Assembly: GCA_037444705.1 (NCBI GenBank)
Contig: JBBILY010000108.1
Span: forward strand, 1 to 11,295
From: DATCYX01 sp037444705
Lineage (GTDB): Bacteria; Chloroflexota; Anaerolineae; Anaerolineales; UBA4823
Length of the DNA: 11,295 nt
Direction: 5' to 3'
Shown: positions 1-5,933 of the stretch, in pieces
How the letters are laid out: every line of letters begins with the position of its first letter
Position numbering within the stretch: position 1 is the stretch's first letter
Notes under the pieces: generated by a model
What the model was told of the DNA's origin: nothing
Database searches by the model: none
Seen by the model: only the letters and a program-made list of their open reading frames with translations
Program-made: the position numbers and the translations under genes

Positions 1-220
1 CAATCACCTCGTTCAAACTGGCAATCTCGTTCTCTTTCCAGGCATGCCAGAGCACGATTTTGCCCTTGACACCCTTGGGTGCTTCAGGGGTAGGCGCTTG
101 GGTCACCGCCGGGGCTGAGGTAGCTGTAGGTGTCGCCTGAGGAGCTGCAGGTTTGCAAGCTGTGATTAACATCGCGGCGATGATCAAAATACCAAGATAC
201 GTCCAAAGTCTTTTGGACAT
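1..220 (-). CDS. ABC transporter solute-binding lipoprotein, N-terminal fragment
   Basis: The gene runs off the left edge, leaving 73 codons. The product starts MSKRLWTYLGILIIAAMLI and continues into TAC, giving a lipoprotein signal peptide with lipobox I-T-A-C and lipidated Cys22. An Ala/Pro/Thr-rich linker (about residues 24-49) follows, then the start of the mature domain, KGKIVLWHAW. This Trp-His-Ala-Trp strand is typical of family 1 extracellular solute-binding proteins, which deliver sugars or related solutes to ABC importers at the outer face of the membrane. The start is fixed by a strong ribosome binding site, GGAGGAGAAC on the minus strand (221-230), directly before the ATG. It is divergent from the DapA-family gene at 668, and both may answer to the dyad at 609-623. 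The substrate cannot be read from this fragment; a sugar or sugar acid is the usual case. Confidence 0.78.
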   Translation of the reverse strand, partial: MSKRLWTYLGILIIAAMLITACKPAAPQATPTATSAPAVTQAPTPEAPKGVKGKIVLWHAWKENEIASLNEVI

Positions 221-595
221 GTTCTCCTCCTTAAATTCATTAGACTAGAAACTTCCTCATAGATATGCGGGAAACAAACGATCTTCTTGTTCACGCGAAT
301 TTTCTCTTCCTCACCTCCTTTCACTGACTTGATTGACCATTACCCAACTACAGTAGCCCGAGTGACAATCTCCTGCAGAGAGGAAAGGCTTTAACTAACC
401 TGTATCTGCACCCCAGTGAACTGAGTTGTTGGAAAAACCGTCTAGCGCGTATCTTTTCCCCCCAACATAAGTTCGAATTCATCCCAAACCGCGTACCCAT
501 CTGGGTTTCCTGTTCCAAACCCCTGAGACAGGGTTTGCCATTCTCAATGACTGCCACCATCTTCACCCTGGTAGCGACCAGATATCCTTATAGGT

Positions 596-623
596 ATCCT
601 AACAAAAATTGACAAATTGTCAA
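596..623 (-). promoter_or_regulatory. Candidate minus-strand promoter for the lipoprotein gene
   Basis: On the minus strand, a perfect -35 TTGACA (plus coordinates 618-623) is followed after 16 bp by TAGGAT (596-601), which matches four of six -10 positions. It points toward the lipoprotein start about 375 bp away. The -35 lies inside the dyad at 609-623, so a protein bound to the dyad would block this promoter. Confidence 0.4.
609..623. promoter_or_regulatory. Perfect 15-bp dyad, candidate operator
   Basis: TTGACAAATTGTCAA is a perfect inverted repeat with 7-bp arms around one central base. It lies between two divergent genes, overlaps the minus-strand -35, and is 32 bp upstream of the plus-strand -10. 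Its size and symmetry fit a site for a dimeric winged-helix or helix-turn-helix repressor. No regulator gene is present in the window, so its owner is unknown. Confidence 0.45.
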
Positions 624-654
624 GCACAAGAAGTCTGATTTTGTCGAATAGCAG

Positions 655-667
655 TATAATCAAATTC
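655..667 (+). promoter_or_regulatory. -10 box driving a probably leaderless transcript
   Basis: A consensus TATAAT (655-660) sits 7 nt before the ATG at 668, so transcription would begin on or next to the start codon. No Shine-Dalgarno sequence precedes this ATG, which fits leaderless initiation. No good -35 is visible 16-18 bp upstream of the box. Confidence 0.5.
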
Positions 668-1582
668 ATGAACGACGACCATCCTCTCTCTGGCGTTTAC
701 GCGGCTGCTCTCACTCCATTTAAACCCGATTATTCACCTGACCCCACTGCTCTGCCCATCTTGCTCGATTTCCTAGCCCGGCGAGGCTGCCATGGAGCCT
801 TATTATTCGGCACCACTGGCGAAGGGCCTTCCCTTGCCCCCCAAGAACGTCTGACTCTCCTTCATACGGCAATGGAAGTGCGCCAGATACACCCCGGTTT
901 TCGCTTGTTGGTGGGCACAGGCACCCCAAGCCTGGAAGAAACCGTGGAATTGACCCGCGCCGCTTTCGAAATTGGTGCTGATGGTGTGGTCGTGTTACCA
1001 CCCTATTATTATCGCAAGGTCAGTGATGAGGGGTTGTACCTCTGGTACAGTCAAGTAATTAAACGCGCCATCCCGCAAGGTAAAGCCTTATTGGGTTACC
1101 ACATCCCGGCTGTTTCCGGAGTACCCCTTTCTTTGGATTTGCTGGCACGCCTGAAAGACACCTATCCCGACCGTTTTGCTGGGATTAAAGATTCTTCCGC
1201 CGAGGCTGATCATGCTCTCCAGTTGGGAAAAAGGTTCGGTAAGGATCTGCTCGTCTTGAACGGCACCGACCGCCTGTTTACTCTTGCCTTGCAGGCCGGT
1301 GCTTCGGGCTGCATCACGGCACTGGCTAACCTGTTCTCGCCTAACCTGCGCCGAATTTGGGAGGCCCATCAGCGCGGGGAGGAGGACTCCCAGGCTCAAG
1401 AGAGGCTGAATGCTGCCCGCAGCGTATCAGAGAAATATCCACCTGCGCCCCCGTTGCTTAAATTGCTTCTGGCGCGCTGGCATCACTTTCCCCTTTGGCA
1501 GGTGCGTCCACCACTCCTGCCAGTGTCATCCGAGGTCGCTGAATTAGTAATCAACGAGATGACCGTCCTCCAATATGGATGA
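668..1582 (+). CDS. DapA/KDG-aldolase-family class I aldolase or lyase
   Basis: A 304-residue protein of the dihydrodipicolinate synthase / N-acetylneuraminate lyase family, at the usual family length. These TIM-barrel enzymes form a Schiff base between a lysine and pyruvate or a 2-keto acid. Visible motifs are the pyruvate-carboxylate loop GTTGEG (48-53), the segment PPYYY (111-115), the catalytic tyrosine in GYHIPAVSG (Tyr144), the Schiff-base lysine in GIKDSS (Lys174), and the late GASGCITALANLF (211-223). In E. coli DapA the tyrosine segment is YNVPSRTG, whose Arg binds aspartate semialdehyde; here that position is Val149. A role in 2-keto-3-deoxy sugar-acid or similar keto-acid cleavage is therefore likelier than lysine synthesis. 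A TTG 17 codons upstream is in frame, but the -10 box at 655-660 and the family N-terminus favour ATG 668. The 3' end overlaps the next gene by 8 bp. Confidence 0.85.
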   Translation: MNDDHPLSGVYAAALTPFKPDYSPDPTALPILLDFLARRGCHGALLFGTTGEGPSLAPQERLTLLHTAMEVRQIHPGFRLLVGTGTPSLEETVELTRAAFEIGADGVVVLPPYYYRKVSDEGLYLWYSQVIKRAIPQGKALLGYHIPAVSGVPLSLDLLARLKDTYPDRFAGIKDSSAEADHALQLGKRFGKDLLVLNGTDRLFTLALQAGASGCITALANLFSPNLRRIWEAHQRGEEDSQAQERLNAARSVSEKYPPAPPLLKLLLARWHHFPLWQVRPPLLPVSSEVAELVINEMTVLQYG

Positions 1583-3944
1583 GACCCCCAAAAGCGCCGC
1601 TCAGGTGCGTTTTTTACTCACCAGCCTGGGCATCCTCCTTATTTTTATCCTTACCCTGATAGTCCTCTTAGCGGCTTACCCCACCGTGTTAGCCCCACCA
1701 CCCACCCGCACGCCCACGCGCACCCTTAGGCCTTCTGCGACCCCAACCATCACCCTGACATCCACCATCACCCCCATTCCTAGCGCCACGCGCACCCGGC
1801 GCCCCACTCCGACACCCACCATATCGCTCACCCCGACCCGAACGCCTACCATTACCACCACCCCCTCACCAAGTGCTTTACCCAGCCTGACTCCAGCCCG
1901 TCCGCTGGTGGGCGCAGAATACACCCTGCAAGAGTGGTCACCTCAGAAAGCAGATTACGCCATCCGCCTGCTTAATGACTACCCCAACACTTTAGCCCGC
2001 CAACAGCGAGGCAAAGCCGACGAGAACTACTACGCTGCTTTCTATTACGCCAGCGTTGCCCAATCCGAAGCTATGTTACGCTATCCCAACGCCCCAGAAG
2101 CAGAAAAGTGGCATTGGGGGTTGGCTTATAACCTGGCGCGCCTGGGAGATCCTCGCGCAGGCGAAGAATATGCTCAGTTGATCACCCAGGCGCTCAATCG
2201 CAGTCAGGTAGAACCACTAAATTTAAGCGAATGGTTCAACCAGAAAGAGCCACGCCTAAGGCTTGACATCTTCCCCATAGGACAGGTCCCAGGTTACCAC
2301 AGCGCCCGTTTGATACAAATCAGCGGTGGCGGGAGCGCCTTTATCCTGCTTGTGGAGACGCCCTCCGCCTATCAGGCCCAAACGCTGCTCAGTGCTTTCG
2401 ATTTTGTTCACCCATCCCCAATGAGTGCGCTCGTTGCAGACCTGAGCAATGATGGCGTGAACGAAGTGGTCATCTACCCCACCACCCCCTCTCAGGAATG
2501 GCAAATAAACTGGCCGCGCATTTTTAACCTGGCGGAAACGCCTCCCTCTGAATTGACCTTCAATCCCACCCTTGTGGAGTTCAACCTGGGAACAGAAACC
2601 ACGCTCGTTTGGAGCGCGGTCAAGCGCCCAGAGGGGGGGATAGATTTGCAATTGCAGGCCACTCTATTCCCTGCTTGCCCGCTAGAGATCACCCAGAGAT
2701 ACCATTGGGATGGACAATGGTTTACCCCAGACACATCCGATTTTCGCCTACAACCCAATTTGGGGACATTGAGTTTTTGTCGCCACGTGGTGGAGCATTC
2801 AGCCACCCTTTGGGGACCTGGCCCAACCATCCGTCTGATCGAGACCCTGCTTCCACATTGGCCTCCCCTTGTGGACGAAGTTGGAAAACCCTACCCAGCC
2901 GAGTCCCAAGACGAATTGCGCTACCGCTTAGGCGTGCTTTATGCTTTGAAGGGTGAACGCGAATCAGCGCCGCGCATATTAAAAGAAATGCTCTCCAAAC
3001 CATCCACAGCCAACAATCATTGGATTGCTGCCGCTGAGCGTTTCTTGACCCTGTATCAGCAGCCCCAAGGGCTCTATCGCGCTTGCGTGGAGGCTGAATA
3101 TTGTGACCCCGACTTAGCCCTGAAAGCGCTGGCTGAGGCTCTGCCCCCTCAAGACTATCCCTCTGCATTGGAAAAATTGCGCCAGGCGGGGGTGAATCTG
3201 AGGACGACGGGCTATTTTGATTTTGACGGTGATGGCACCAAAGAAATCTGGCTCACCATCCGCCACCGTCCCGCCGAGAAACTTGAGTTCTGGACCCTTG
3301 TCCTCTATCCCCAAGGGATCAAGGCATTTCGGCTGGGTCAGGTGGAGACTAACCTGCCAGATCTGAGGTATTACAATCAAGATCAACTCCCACCCATCAT
3401 CCTCCTCAATCAAAGCCAGGCCTTTCGCCTGATGCGAATGCCCCAATCCCTGGAGCCATACCTGAATTTTCCACAACTGCCGCGCTTTTACCCTGACCGC
3501 TTCAAAGAAGCGCTTCGCGCCATCATGAACGACCTGTTCCAGGGCAGACATCCCAAGGAAGTGCAAGAGGTTTTGCTCAATCTCCAAGAAAGCCCTGGGC
3601 TTCTCTGTCGTGGGTTTTGGACCTGCGATGAGTATTACTATATCCTGGGTCTGGCCTCCGAATTGGCCGGTGACGAGGATAGTGCAATTGCAGCCTACCT
3701 GCGCTTATGGTGGGACTATTCTAAAAGCCCCTTTACCACGATAGCCCGCTTGAAACTCAAGGGGGCAGCCGTGTTGCCCTCGGCAACGCCATCACCCACC
3801 CTCACGATTACCCCAACGCGCACCACCACCCCCACAATTACGGGCACGCCTCCCACCCCAACCCCGACGATCACAGGCACACCTCCCACACCCACACTGA
3901 CCTTGACACCTACCGAAACCACAGAGGCGACACCCTATCCTTGA
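1575..3944 (+). CDS. Membrane-anchored surface protein with two Thr/Pro-rich stalks
   Basis: A 789-residue protein I cannot assign to a named family. One membrane segment (about residues 12-35) is followed by a Thr/Pro/Arg-rich stalk (36-110), a large soluble body (about 111-732) and a second Thr/Pro-rich tail (733-789) ending in near-identical 11-residue repeats. The body has helical stretches resembling tetratricopeptide repeats (around 130-205, 440-500 and 690-730). It also has two acidic loops of FG-GAP/dockerin type: DLSNDGVNE (289-297) and DFDGDGTKE (549-557), the latter a textbook DxDxDGxxE calcium loop. The N-terminal anchor and low-complexity stalk suggest the body sits outside the cytoplasmic membrane. 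The ATG lies within the end of the preceding gene, implying translational coupling, and the stop is directly followed by the next ATG. Binding or scaffold roles are possible, but no catalytic signature was seen. Confidence 0.75.
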   Translation: MDETPKSAAQVRFLLTSLGILLIFILTLIVLLAAYPTVLAPPPTRTPTRTLRPSATPTITLTSTITPIPSATRTRRPTPTPTISLTPTRTPTITTTPSPSALPSLTPARPLVGAEYTLQEWSPQKADYAIRLLNDYPNTLARQQRGKADENYYAAFYYASVAQSEAMLRYPNAPEAEKWHWGLAYNLARLGDPRAGEEYAQLITQALNRSQVEPLNLSEWFNQKEPRLRLDIFPIGQVPGYHSARLIQISGGGSAFILLVETPSAYQAQTLLSAFDFVHPSPMSALVADLSNDGVNEVVIYPTTPSQEWQINWPRIFNLAETPPSELTFNPTLVEFNLGTETTLVWSAVKRPEGGIDLQLQATLFPACPLEITQRYHWDGQWFTPDTSDFRLQPNLGTLSFCRHVVEHSATLWGPGPTIRLIETLLPHWPPLVDEVGKPYPAESQDELRYRLGVLYALKGERESAPRILKEMLSKPSTANNHWIAAAERFLTLYQQPQGLYRACVEAEYCDPDLALKALAEALPPQDYPSALEKLRQAGVNLRTTGYFDFDGDGTKEIWLTIRHRPAEKLEFWTLVLYPQGIKAFRLGQVETNLPDLRYYNQDQLPPIILLNQSQAFRLMRMPQSLEPYLNFPQLPRFYPDRFKEALRAIMNDLFQGRHPKEVQEVLLNLQESPGLLCRGFWTCDEYYYILGLASELAGDEDSAIAAYLRLWWDYSKSPFTTIARLKLKGAAVLPSATPSPTLTITPTRTTTPTITGTPPTPTPTITGTPPTPTLTLTPTETTEATPYP
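3828..3893 (+). repeat. Two tandem 33-bp coding repeats
   Basis: Two adjacent 33-bp units (3828-3860 and 3861-3893) encode the identical peptide TPTITGTPPTP twice, with third-position differences between copies. They lie in the C-terminal Thr/Pro tail of the surface protein. The coding-level conservation suggests the peptide is maintained rather than freshly duplicated. Confidence 0.75.
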
Positions 3945-4778
3945 ATGATGAGTTATCCTCGAACGACCTGGCGATTGCTTCTCAGCCCTCCCGAGGGCGG
4001 AGCGTGGAACATGGCGGTGGATGAGGCCATCCTCGAGGCCATTGGCCAACACCGAGTTCCACCTACCCTGCGCCTTTACGCCTGGCAACCACCCTGTCTA
4101 TCTCTGGGTTACGGCCAACCTGCCAGCGATGTGGACATGGAACGCTTGAGTTCTCTCGGGTGGCACCTGGTGCGCCGCCCCACAGGTGGGCGGGCAATAT
4201 TACACACCGATGAACTCACCTATGCCGTCATCGCACCTGCCCACGAACCGCGTCTGGCTGGCGGCGTCCTGGAAAGTTACCAGCGCCTGTCCCAGGCATT
4301 GCTGGAGGCACTGCACCATCTTGGAATCGCGGCTCGAGCCGAGGAAAAACCGCTTCTGCCCTCCAGTGCCGACCCGAAAGGGGCAATCTGCTTTGAGGTA
4401 CCCTCCAATTATGAAATTACCGTGGATGGGAAAAAGATCATTGGTAGCGCCCAGGCGCGTCGGCGCGAGGGGGTGTTACAACATGGCTCTTTCCCTCTGT
4501 GGGGGGATGTCACCCGCATCACCCAGGCGCTGCGCTTCAGCGATGAGCATGAGCGGTTTACCGCTGCTGCACGCCTCAAATCCCGCGCCACCACTGCTGA
4601 GGAGGCCTTGGGAACCCGGCTGCAGTGGGAGACTGCGGCTCAGGCATTTATCGCCGCCTTCGAGCGCTGCTTAAATTTAAGGCTGGAGGCGGCCGAACTG
4701 ACACCTGAGGAGCAAAGGCGGGCCGAAGCCTTGATGGTGGAAAAATATGCCAACGACCTCTGGACCAGGCGAGTATAA
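3945..4778 (+). CDS. lipM: LipM-type octanoyltransferase / lipoate-protein ligase family
   Basis: A 277-residue protein of the BPL/LplA/LipB fold, which moves octanoyl or lipoyl groups onto the lipoyl domains of GcvH and 2-oxoacid dehydrogenases. Motifs are RRPTGGRAILHTDEL (77-91), matching the family RRxTGGGxVxH signature, and GKKIIGSAQ (162-170), holding the acyl-binding lysine, followed by LQHGS. ICFEVPS places Cys149 where Bacillus subtilis LipM has its acyl-accepting Cys150 (ICFEAPS). The length also matches LipM (about 278) rather than the longer ATP-dependent LplA with its C-terminal accessory domain. Octanoyl transfer in de novo lipoate synthesis is therefore the better reading, with lipoate ligase as the alternative. 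It follows the surface-protein gene with no gap, has no clear Shine-Dalgarno, and begins Met-Met (ATG 3945 or 3948), so coupled translation is likely. Confidence 0.78.
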   Translation: MMSYPRTTWRLLLSPPEGGAWNMAVDEAILEAIGQHRVPPTLRLYAWQPPCLSLGYGQPASDVDMERLSSLGWHLVRRPTGGRAILHTDELTYAVIAPAHEPRLAGGVLESYQRLSQALLEALHHLGIAARAEEKPLLPSSADPKGAICFEVPSNYEITVDGKKIIGSAQARRREGVLQHGSFPLWGDVTRITQALRFSDEHERFTAAARLKSRATTAEEALGTRLQWETAAQAFIAAFERCLNLRLEAAELTPEEQRRAEALMVEKYANDLWTRRV

Positions 4779-4786
4779 GCTGGGAA

Positions 4787-4815
4787 TTGTCAGAAATCGA
4801 GAGTTTCGTTATACT
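4787..4815 (+). promoter_or_regulatory. Promoter for the DUF503 gene
   Basis: TTGTCA (4787-4792) and TATACT (4810-4815) are separated by exactly 17 bp, each one mismatch from the sigma-70-type consensus. This is the best-formed promoter in the window. Predicted transcription begins near 4822, leaving a leader of about 66 nt before ATG 4888. Confidence 0.7.
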
Positions 4816-4841
4816 AAAAACACCGGCGCCATATAGATTCC

Positions 4842-4864
4842 TTAACCCTTACCCTTAGGGTTAA
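4842..4864 (+). promoter_or_regulatory. Inverted repeat in the DUF503 leader
   Basis: TTAACCCT (4842-4849) and AGGGTTAA (4857-4864) form a perfect 8-bp dyad with a 7-nt loop, about 20 nt downstream of the predicted transcription start. No T-run follows, so it is not an intrinsic terminator. It could be an operator or an RNA hairpin that stabilises or regulates the message. Confidence 0.4.
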
Positions 4865-4887
4865 CCTCTCGACCATCCACGGAACCT

Positions 4888-5172
4888 ATGCCTGTAGGCT
4901 TGCTAACCTTGCATCTCCAGATACCCGGCTGCACCTCGCTGAAAGAAAAACGCGGCCGCCTGAAGCCTCTGATGACGCGCCTGCACCGTCAGTTTAACGT
5001 CTCTGTGGCTGAAATGGATCATCAGGATGCCTGGCAGGAATCCCTGATCGCCTGCGCTCTGGTCAACCATAGTGAGAAACTCACCCGTAATAACCTGCAA
5101 GCCATTCACCAATGGATCGAAAATTACTGGCCGGATGTGCTCGTGATCCAGGAATGGATCGAGATTTATTAG
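4888..5172 (+). CDS. DUF503 (YlxP-like) small protein
   Basis: A 94-residue protein with the full DUF503 pattern: N-terminal strand ending in IPGCTSLKEKR (12-22), a helix, then FNVSVAEMDHQDAWQ (36-50), the diagnostic FNVSxAExxxQDxWQ motif, and a closing strand at IEIY. The family folds as a small ferredoxin-like alpha/beta protein. Members often sit between infB and rbfA, which hints at ribosome assembly or translation, but the biochemical role is unsettled. Here the gene stands alone behind its own promoter, away from that usual neighbourhood. The ATG is preceded only by a weak GGA. Confidence 0.85.
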   Translation: MPVGLLTLHLQIPGCTSLKEKRGRLKPLMTRLHRQFNVSVAEMDHQDAWQESLIACALVNHSEKLTRNNLQAIHQWIENYWPDVLVIQEWIEIY

Positions 5173-5196
5173 AGAATTTTTACCCATTTTTTACAC

Positions 5197-5213
5197 AACC
5201 AAGTTGGTTTTTC
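5197..5213 (+). terminator. Weak possible terminator after DUF503
   Basis: AACCA (5197-5201) pairs with TGGTT (5205-5209) around a 3-nt loop, and T bases follow. The short, partly A/T stem makes this a weak intrinsic terminator, 25 bp after the stop codon. Confidence 0.3.
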
Positions 5214-5218
5214 CCACC

Positions 5219-5247
5219 TTTTTATACGCTCTGCCCTAAACTATAAG
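5219..5247 (+). promoter_or_regulatory. Weak promoter candidate for the structured leader
   Basis: TATAAG (5242-5247) is a reasonable -10 with TTTTTA (5219-5224) 17 bp upstream as a poor -35. Transcription from about 5254 would start just before the structured leader at 5262. An alternative -10, TATACG (5223-5228), has no -35 at good spacing. Confidence 0.28.
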
Positions 5248-5289
5248 AAACCCTTATCGCTGGCAGGTGTTATTTAATATGCGGAAGAT

Positions 5290-5415
5290 ATGGTGAAAAA
5301 CCAGTTTCCATCCACCATTAAAGCGGAGATGGCCAATAACACGACCCTTGCTTGGCAAATGGGTTCTATGAGCGGTAGTTTGTGGATAAAGTTGCGCGCC
5401 ACTGAGACACCTTGA
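5290..5415 (+). CDS. Possible 41-residue leader peptide or small protein
   Basis: An uninterrupted 41-codon ORF starts ATG at 5290 (product begins MVKNQFPSTIKAEM) and stops with TGA at 5413-5415. The stop falls inside the loop of the terminator hairpin at 5398-5425, so a ribosome reaching it would cover the 5' arm and could allow read-through into the thioredoxin-like gene. The upstream sequence GGAAGAT is only a weak ribosome binding site, 2-3 nt from the ATG. A five-codon ORF (5279-5296) overlaps its start in another frame. No membrane segment or run of one amino acid is evident. It may be chance within a regulatory RNA. Confidence 0.25.
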   Translation: MVKNQFPSTIKAEMANNTTLAWQMGSMSGSLWIKLRATETP

Positions 5416-5434
5416 TCTCGGTGGCATCTTTTTT
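5398..5434 (+). terminator. Strong intrinsic terminator abutting an RBS
   Basis: GCCACTGAGA (5398-5407) pairs with TCTCGGTGGC (5416-5425), ten pairs including one G-U, around an 8-nt loop. It is followed by ATC and six T bases (5429-5434). The GGAGGT ribosome binding site (5435-5440) begins at the next base. The position, 225 bp after DUF503 but directly before a gene, suggests regulated rather than simple termination. Confidence 0.72.
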
Positions 5435-5444
5435 GGAGGTTACC

Positions 5445-5834
5445 ATGGAAAATCCCTTACTGGTAGAGATTATCGCCTATGCACCCACGGCTTTTTATCA
5501 TTGCACCCATTGCGAGGTGGCATGGCATGAGGCGGGAGTCACCCACCCCATCCACGAAGAGCAAATGAAAAACAGTCTTCCGCCCGACCTGATCCAGGAA
5601 TATCAGGCTGTTTCAGATTGGGTAAAGGACATTTTCCGCCGCTACTGTGACCAGGTCGTCGTTAAAGTGATTGACGCTGCTTCGGTGGAGGGCTTCATTA
5701 AATCTTTGCGTTATGGTGTCCGACGTTATCCGGCGGTGGTCGTGTGTGGCAAGAAGCGCTTCATTGGCGCGCTTCAAGACGCCAGCGAAGAAATCGCTCG
5801 CCAATTAGAGCAAACACAGCCTTTAAATTATTAG
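5445..5834 (+). CDS. Thioredoxin-fold protein with CTHC motif
   Basis: A 129-residue protein beginning MENPLLVEIIAYAPTAFYH. A first strand leads into Cys20-Thr-His-Cys23, the CxxC of a redox-active thioredoxin fold. A long helical insertion (about 24-65) follows, then the strand VVVKVIDA (71-78) and the cis-proline segment RRYPAVVVCGKKRFIGAL (93-110) with Pro96, and a C-terminal helix. No signal peptide is visible, so it should be cytoplasmic. GGAGGT at 5435-5440 fixes ATG 5445; the in-frame TTG at 5412 lies inside the terminator loop and is unlikely. The gene lies 99 bp upstream of cstA and may be co-transcribed with it. Disulfide reduction or metal binding at the CxxC are both possible. I do not recognise the exact subfamily, and the third cysteine (Cys101) beside the cis-Pro strand is unusual. 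Confidence 0.68.
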   Translation: MENPLLVEIIAYAPTAFYHCTHCEVAWHEAGVTHPIHEEQMKNSLPPDLIQEYQAVSDWVKDIFRRYCDQVVVKVIDAASVEGFIKSLRYGVRRYPAVVVCGKKRFIGALQDASEEIARQLEQTQPLNY

Positions 5835-5933
5835 GGATTGTAAATCTTTGCTAGAAAGGAGGTCGGTAAAGAAAACCAACGTTTATTTCACTATACTTCC
5901 TACTAGTCGAAATCAAGAAAGAGGAGGAAGGAT

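Larger units (their letters stand above)
221..667. other. Divergent intergenic region, about 450 bp without a convincing gene
   Basis: This stretch separates the lipoprotein gene (minus) from the DapA-family gene (plus). It holds the dyad at 609-623, a minus-strand promoter candidate overlapping it, and a plus-strand -10 box at 655-660. The minus-strand leader of the lipoprotein gene would be about 370 nt, and two adjacent hairpins can be drawn in it: arms 495-498/503-506 and arms 517-525/529-536 (one bulged base). A second Shine-Dalgarno-like sequence, AAAGGAGGT on the minus strand (about 313-321), has no start codon at proper spacing. The region may carry an untranslated regulatory leader, but I do not recognise a known riboswitch class. 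Confidence 0.5.
5262..5434 (+). promoter_or_regulatory. Structured 5' leader, candidate attenuator or riboswitch
   Basis: Nested pairings can be drawn by eye. An outer 8-bp stem GTGTTATT/AATAACAC (5267-5274 with 5335-5342) encloses ATGGTG/CACCAT (5290-5295 with 5313-5318). A separate hairpin follows, GACCC/GGGTT (5343-5347 with 5361-5365) stacked on TTGC/GCAA (5348-5351 with 5355-5358). The leader ends in a 10-bp-stem terminator at 5398-5434 that abuts the ribosome binding site of the thioredoxin-like gene. A folded domain, then a terminator, then the RBS is the layout of a transcriptional riboswitch or attenuator. I could not match it to a known class. A competing reading is the small ORF at 5290-5415, which covers most of the same bases. 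Confidence 0.45.

Noticed and set aside
185..294. 36-codon minus-strand ORF from GTG 294 downstream of an AAAGGAGGT sequence
   Set aside because: The Shine-Dalgarno-like sequence is about 19 nt from the GTG, and the ORF overlaps the well-supported lipoprotein start in another frame.
480..510. T-box-like sequence on the minus strand (GATGGGTACGCGG)
   Set aside because: It only loosely resembles the conserved T-box motif; no terminator with complementary bases and no Stem I features were found, and the downstream gene is a transporter lipoprotein.
348..566. 72-codon minus-strand open frame in the divergent intergenic region
   Set aside because: No ribosome binding site, no recognisable protein pattern, and it covers the predicted hairpins of the lipoprotein leader; more likely untranslated.
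617..667. TTG start 17 codons upstream for the aldolase
   Set aside because: It lies upstream of the TATAAT box, inside the dyad, has no ribosome binding site, and adds residues that the family lacks.
1680..1904. Repetitive C/A-rich stretch considered as a CRISPR or satellite-like repeat
   Set aside because: It is in frame, codes for a Thr/Pro-rich stalk, and has no regular repeat-spacer structure.
5398..5425. CTGAGA and GCCACTG, short strings reminiscent of TPP and cobalamin riboswitch boxes
   Set aside because: Both are part of the terminator stem itself, and the other conserved elements of either class are missing upstream.
5855..5863. AAAGGAGGT orphan Shine-Dalgarno sequence before cstA
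   Set aside because: No ATG, GTG or TTG follows at usable spacing; cstA has its own AGGAGG at 5922-5927.
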